The translations under genes and the position numbers were made by a program. 8,477 nt of DNA from Bacteroidota bacterium. Its GTDB lineage: Bacteria; Bacteroidota; Bacteroidia; Flavobacteriales; Weeksellaceae. The stretch lies in the NCBI GenBank assembly GCA_023458535.1, contig JAEWYW010000017.1:1-8477 (forward strand). Direction: 5' to 3'. This document shows, in pieces, positions 6,880 through 8,477 of the stretch. The notes under the pieces are model-generated. The model saw only the letters and a list, made by a program, of their open reading frames with translations. It was not told the DNA's origin and made no database searches. How positions within the stretch are numbered: the stretch's first letter is position 1; every line of letters starts with the position of its first letter.

Positions 6880-6906
6880 ATGTAGTTTGAAAAAGTCATA
6901 ATTTTG
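6875..6906 (+). promoter_or_regulatory. Promoter of the Crp/Fnr regulator gene
   Basis: TTTG (6875-6878), 20 bases, then TAATTTTG (6899-6906) is a full match to the Bacteroidota promoter TTTG-N19-21-TAnnTTTG. The start of transcription would be near 6911, about 14 bases before the ATG at 6925. Confidence 0.7.
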
Positions 6907-6920
6907 TGATAAATGTCATA
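6905..6920 (+). promoter_or_regulatory. CRP-type palindrome overlapping the regulator's own transcription start
   Basis: TGTGATAAATGTCATA matches the CRP consensus TGTGA-N6-TCACA at nine of ten positions. It overlaps the end of the -7 element and the expected start site and ends four bases before the ATG, a position that would block transcription when occupied. The regulator downstream belongs to the family that binds such sites and keeps the conserved Glu and Arg of the recognition helix, so negative autoregulation is a reasonable inference. Confidence 0.5.
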
Positions 6921-6924
6921 AAAA

Positions 6925-7638
6925 ATGTCGGAGGAAAAACAAATTAACATCGAAGAGAAATTTACGGAAGTGTTTAATGATGAGGGTTTTAAGAAGAGGC
7001 TTAGCACGGAAGATTATGAGCGGTATATTTCTGCTAAACAACACCTAAGTTTTCAAAAACACGATACCATCTTTGGTGAAGACGAAATTCCGAAAGGAGT
7101 TTATTTTTTAGATAAAGGAGCAGCTAAATTATCAAAATCAGGAGCCTTTGGCAAAGACCAAATCCTTCGACTTATTAAAGAAAAAGATATTATAGGATAT
7201 CGTTCAATGCTTTGTGGTGAGAATTTCCAGGCAAAAGCTGAAGCGATGACTGATGTGGAATGTACTTTTTTACCCGCTGATGTTTTTATGCACCTTTTGG
7301 AAGTAGATTCTGCACTTTCTTTTGTGATGCTTCAAAAAATCGCTTACGAATTAGGAGAATCTTCAAACACCATTACTTTTTTAGCTCAGAAAACCGTTCG
7401 TGAAAGGTTGGCCGAAATACTTATTTTGCTTGAACAAAAATTGGGTACAGACCCTGAAGGTTTTATAAAAATTTCTTTAACAAGAGAGGAGATTGCCAAT
7501 ATAATTGGTACCGCAACAGAAAGTGCGATCCGTTTGATTTCCGAATTTAAACAAGATCAACTTATAGAAGTGGATGGCAGAAACATCCGAATTCTCAATC
7601 ACGAAAAGCTAATGAAGCTCGGACACGTAGTGTTGTAG
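6925..7638 (+). CDS. Crp/Fnr-family transcriptional regulator, likely controlling the cbb3 cluster
   Basis: A 237-residue regulator with the full Crp/Fnr layout: N-terminal cyclic-nucleotide-binding-like beta-barrel (about 30-130), long dimer helix (about 132-172) and C-terminal winged helix-turn-helix (about 185-228). The DNA-reading segment is LTREEIANIIG then TATESAIRLISEF; E199 and R203 match the E and R used by CRP and FNR to read the GA of a TGTGA or TTGAT half-site. It is not a classic FNR: only C97 and C113 are present, with no N-terminal cysteine cluster for a 4Fe-4S centre. It is also unlikely to bind cAMP in the CRP manner, since the GEL...RSA phosphate-contact segment is replaced by GYRSML...FQAKAEA (91-107). 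It is divergent from ccoI with 84 bases between, which suggests a local role in oxidase control. The promoter, a self-site and a terminator make it a single-gene unit. A subgroup symbol is not given. Confidence 0.9.
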   Translation: MSEEKQINIEEKFTEVFNDEGFKKRLSTEDYERYISAKQHLSFQKHDTIFGEDEIPKGVYFLDKGAAKLSKSGAFGKDQILRLIKEKDIIGYRSMLCGENFQAKAEAMTDVECTFLPADVFMHLLEVDSALSFVMLQKIAYELGESSNTITFLAQKTVRERLAEILILLEQKLGTDPEGFIKISLTREEIANIIGTATESAIRLISEFKQDQLIEVDGRNIRILNHEKLMKLGHVVL

Positions 7639-7651
7639 CTCAACAATACAG

Positions 7652-7672
7652 GTCGGCAAAAGCCGACTTTTT
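7652..7672 (+). terminator. Intrinsic terminator after the Crp/Fnr gene
   Basis: GTCGGC (7652-7657), loop AAAA, GCCGAC (7662-7667) is a perfect six-base-pair stem with five G/C pairs' worth of strength concentrated in it, followed by TTTTT (7668-7672). It begins 13 bases after the TAG at 7636-7638. The form is classic for a rho-independent terminator and separates the regulator from panB. Confidence 0.9.
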
Positions 7673-7701
7673 AATTATTACCACAATCAAAAAGTAAGAA
7701 A

Positions 7702-8477
7702 ATGTCTGTACATTCAGAAATAAAAAAGATTACCACCGAAACCCTGCGAAAAATGAAATTCGATAAGGATAAGATTTCAATGATTACTGCCTACGATTTT
7801 ACCACTGCTAAAATGGTTGATGCCGGTGGGGTAGATGCTGTACTAATTGGCGATTCGGCAGCCAATGTGATGGCAGGTTTTGAAACTACGCTGCCTATAA
7901 CTCTGGATCAAATGATTTATCATACGCAATGTGTAGTTCGCGGAATTGAAAGAGCTTTAGTTGTTGCTGATTTACCATTTGGAACCTATCAGAGCAATCC
8001 TGAAAAAGCGTTGGAGTCTGCAGTAAGAATGATGAAAGAAGGTGGTGCTCATGCCGTAAAAATTGAAGGTGGAAAAGAAATTGAGGAATCGATTCGTAAA
8101 ATTGTAAATGCAGGAATTCCTGTAATGGGTCATTTAGGTTTAACACCGCAATCCATTTATCAATTCGGGACATATAAAGTTCGCGCAAAAGAAGATGCTG
8201 AGGCAGAAAAATTGATTTCGGATGCAAAATTACTGGAAGAATTGGGTTGTTTTGCTTTGGTGCTGGAGAAAATTCCTGCGGATTTGGCTAAAAAAGTGAC
8301 TGAAAGCATCTCTATACCAACCATTGGAATTGGTGCAGGTGCCAACTGCGACGGTCAGGTTTTGGTGTATCATGATATGGTGGGAATGAACAAAGGTTTT
8401 TCGCCCAAATTTTTAAGAAGATATCTTGATTTATATACTGAAATTACTGGTGCGGTAGCGCAATATGTGAAAGATGT
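7702..8477 (+). CDS. panB: 3-methyl-2-oxobutanoate hydroxymethyltransferase (PanB), C-terminus cut by window edge
   Basis: 258 complete codons are visible; PanB proteins are usually about 260-275 residues, so only the last few residues are missing. The enzyme transfers a hydroxymethyl group from 5,10-methylenetetrahydrofolate to 2-oxoisovalerate, giving ketopantoate, the first committed step of pantothenate and coenzyme A synthesis, in the cytoplasm. Visible signatures are ITAYDFTTAKMVD (28-40), LIGDSAANV with Mg2+ ligand D51, VADLPFGTY with D90, KIEGG with E122, MGHLGLTPQSIYQFGTYKV (142-160), VLEKIP with the probable catalytic glutamate E189, and GIGAGANCDGQVLVYHD (209-225). All key residues are present. 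The ATG at 7702 is preceded by an A-rich stretch without a clear Shine-Dalgarno sequence. It lies 29 bases after the terminator, and I see no good TAnnTTTG promoter in that gap. It has no functional link to the oxidase genes. Confidence 0.97.
   Translation, partial: MSVHSEIKKITTETLRKMKFDKDKISMITAYDFTTAKMVDAGGVDAVLIGDSAANVMAGFETTLPITLDQMIYHTQCVVRGIERALVVADLPFGTYQSNPEKALESAVRMMKEGGAHAVKIEGGKEIEESIRKIVNAGIPVMGHLGLTPQSIYQFGTYKVRAKEDAEAEKLISDAKLLEELGCFALVLEKIPADLAKKVTESISIPTIGIGAGANCDGQVLVYHDMVGMNKGFSPKFLRRYLDLYTEITGAVAQYVKD

Noticed and set aside
6925..7638. Calling the regulator Fnr or Crp outright.
   Set aside because: It lacks the FNR cysteine cluster and the CRP cAMP-contact residues, so only the superfamily name is supported.
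7895..8345. Minus-strand open frames of 110 and 61 codons opposite panB.
   Set aside because: panB on the plus strand has all family motifs; the opposite frames are composition shadows.
1..8477. An undescribed defence, mobile or RNA-guided system.
   Set aside because: Every long gene belongs to a recognised respiratory, regulatory or biosynthetic family; there are no direct repeat arrays, transposase genes, terminal repeats or composition breaks visible.

Overview
The window is AT-rich DNA from a Bacteroidota bacterium, most likely a flavobacterium of the Chryseobacterium/Weeksellaceae type. Three things point there: promoters of the TTTG...TAnnTTTG form, starts without clear Shine-Dalgarno sequences, and a cbb3 oxidase cluster in the Bacteroidota arrangement, with CcoN and CcoO fused and a single-heme CcoP. 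The genus is inferred from general protein character, not from a search.

Layout. Positions 1-6840 are a minus-strand block for making and assembling a cbb3-type cytochrome c oxidase, the high-affinity terminal oxidase of microaerobic respiration. In transcription order (right to left) it reads ccoI (copper P-type ATPase), ccoS (small assembly protein), ccoNO (catalytic subunit fused to the membrane c-type cytochrome), ccoQ (small membrane subunit), ccoP (c-type cytochrome subunit) and ccoG (polyferredoxin, cut by the left edge). ccoS to ccoP are packed with gaps of 8-17 bases and look like one operon. ccoG follows after 97 bases that hold a long inverted repeat followed by a T run. ccoI is set apart from ccoS by 111 bases that hold an FNR-type palindrome and Bacteroidota-type promoter elements.

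Divergent from ccoI, on the plus strand, lies a Crp/Fnr-family regulator (6925-7638). It has a textbook promoter, a CRP-type palindrome overlapping its transcription start region, and a strong intrinsic terminator. After it comes panB (7702 to the right edge, nearly complete), a pantothenate biosynthesis enzyme unrelated to respiration.

How the parts work together. CcoI supplies copper for the binuclear centre. CcoG and CcoS act in copper handling and cofactor insertion. CcoNO, CcoQ and CcoP form the oxidase, here with two c hemes in total rather than the usual three. The adjacent regulator is a plausible controller of the cluster, but it lacks both the FNR iron-sulfur cysteines and the recognisable cAMP-contact residues, so its signal is unknown. 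I see no mobile elements, tRNA or rRNA genes, CRISPR arrays or phage genes, and no gene-free stretch over 300 bases. The biology is mainly a known system; the points worth a second look are the subunit architecture and the regulatory sites.
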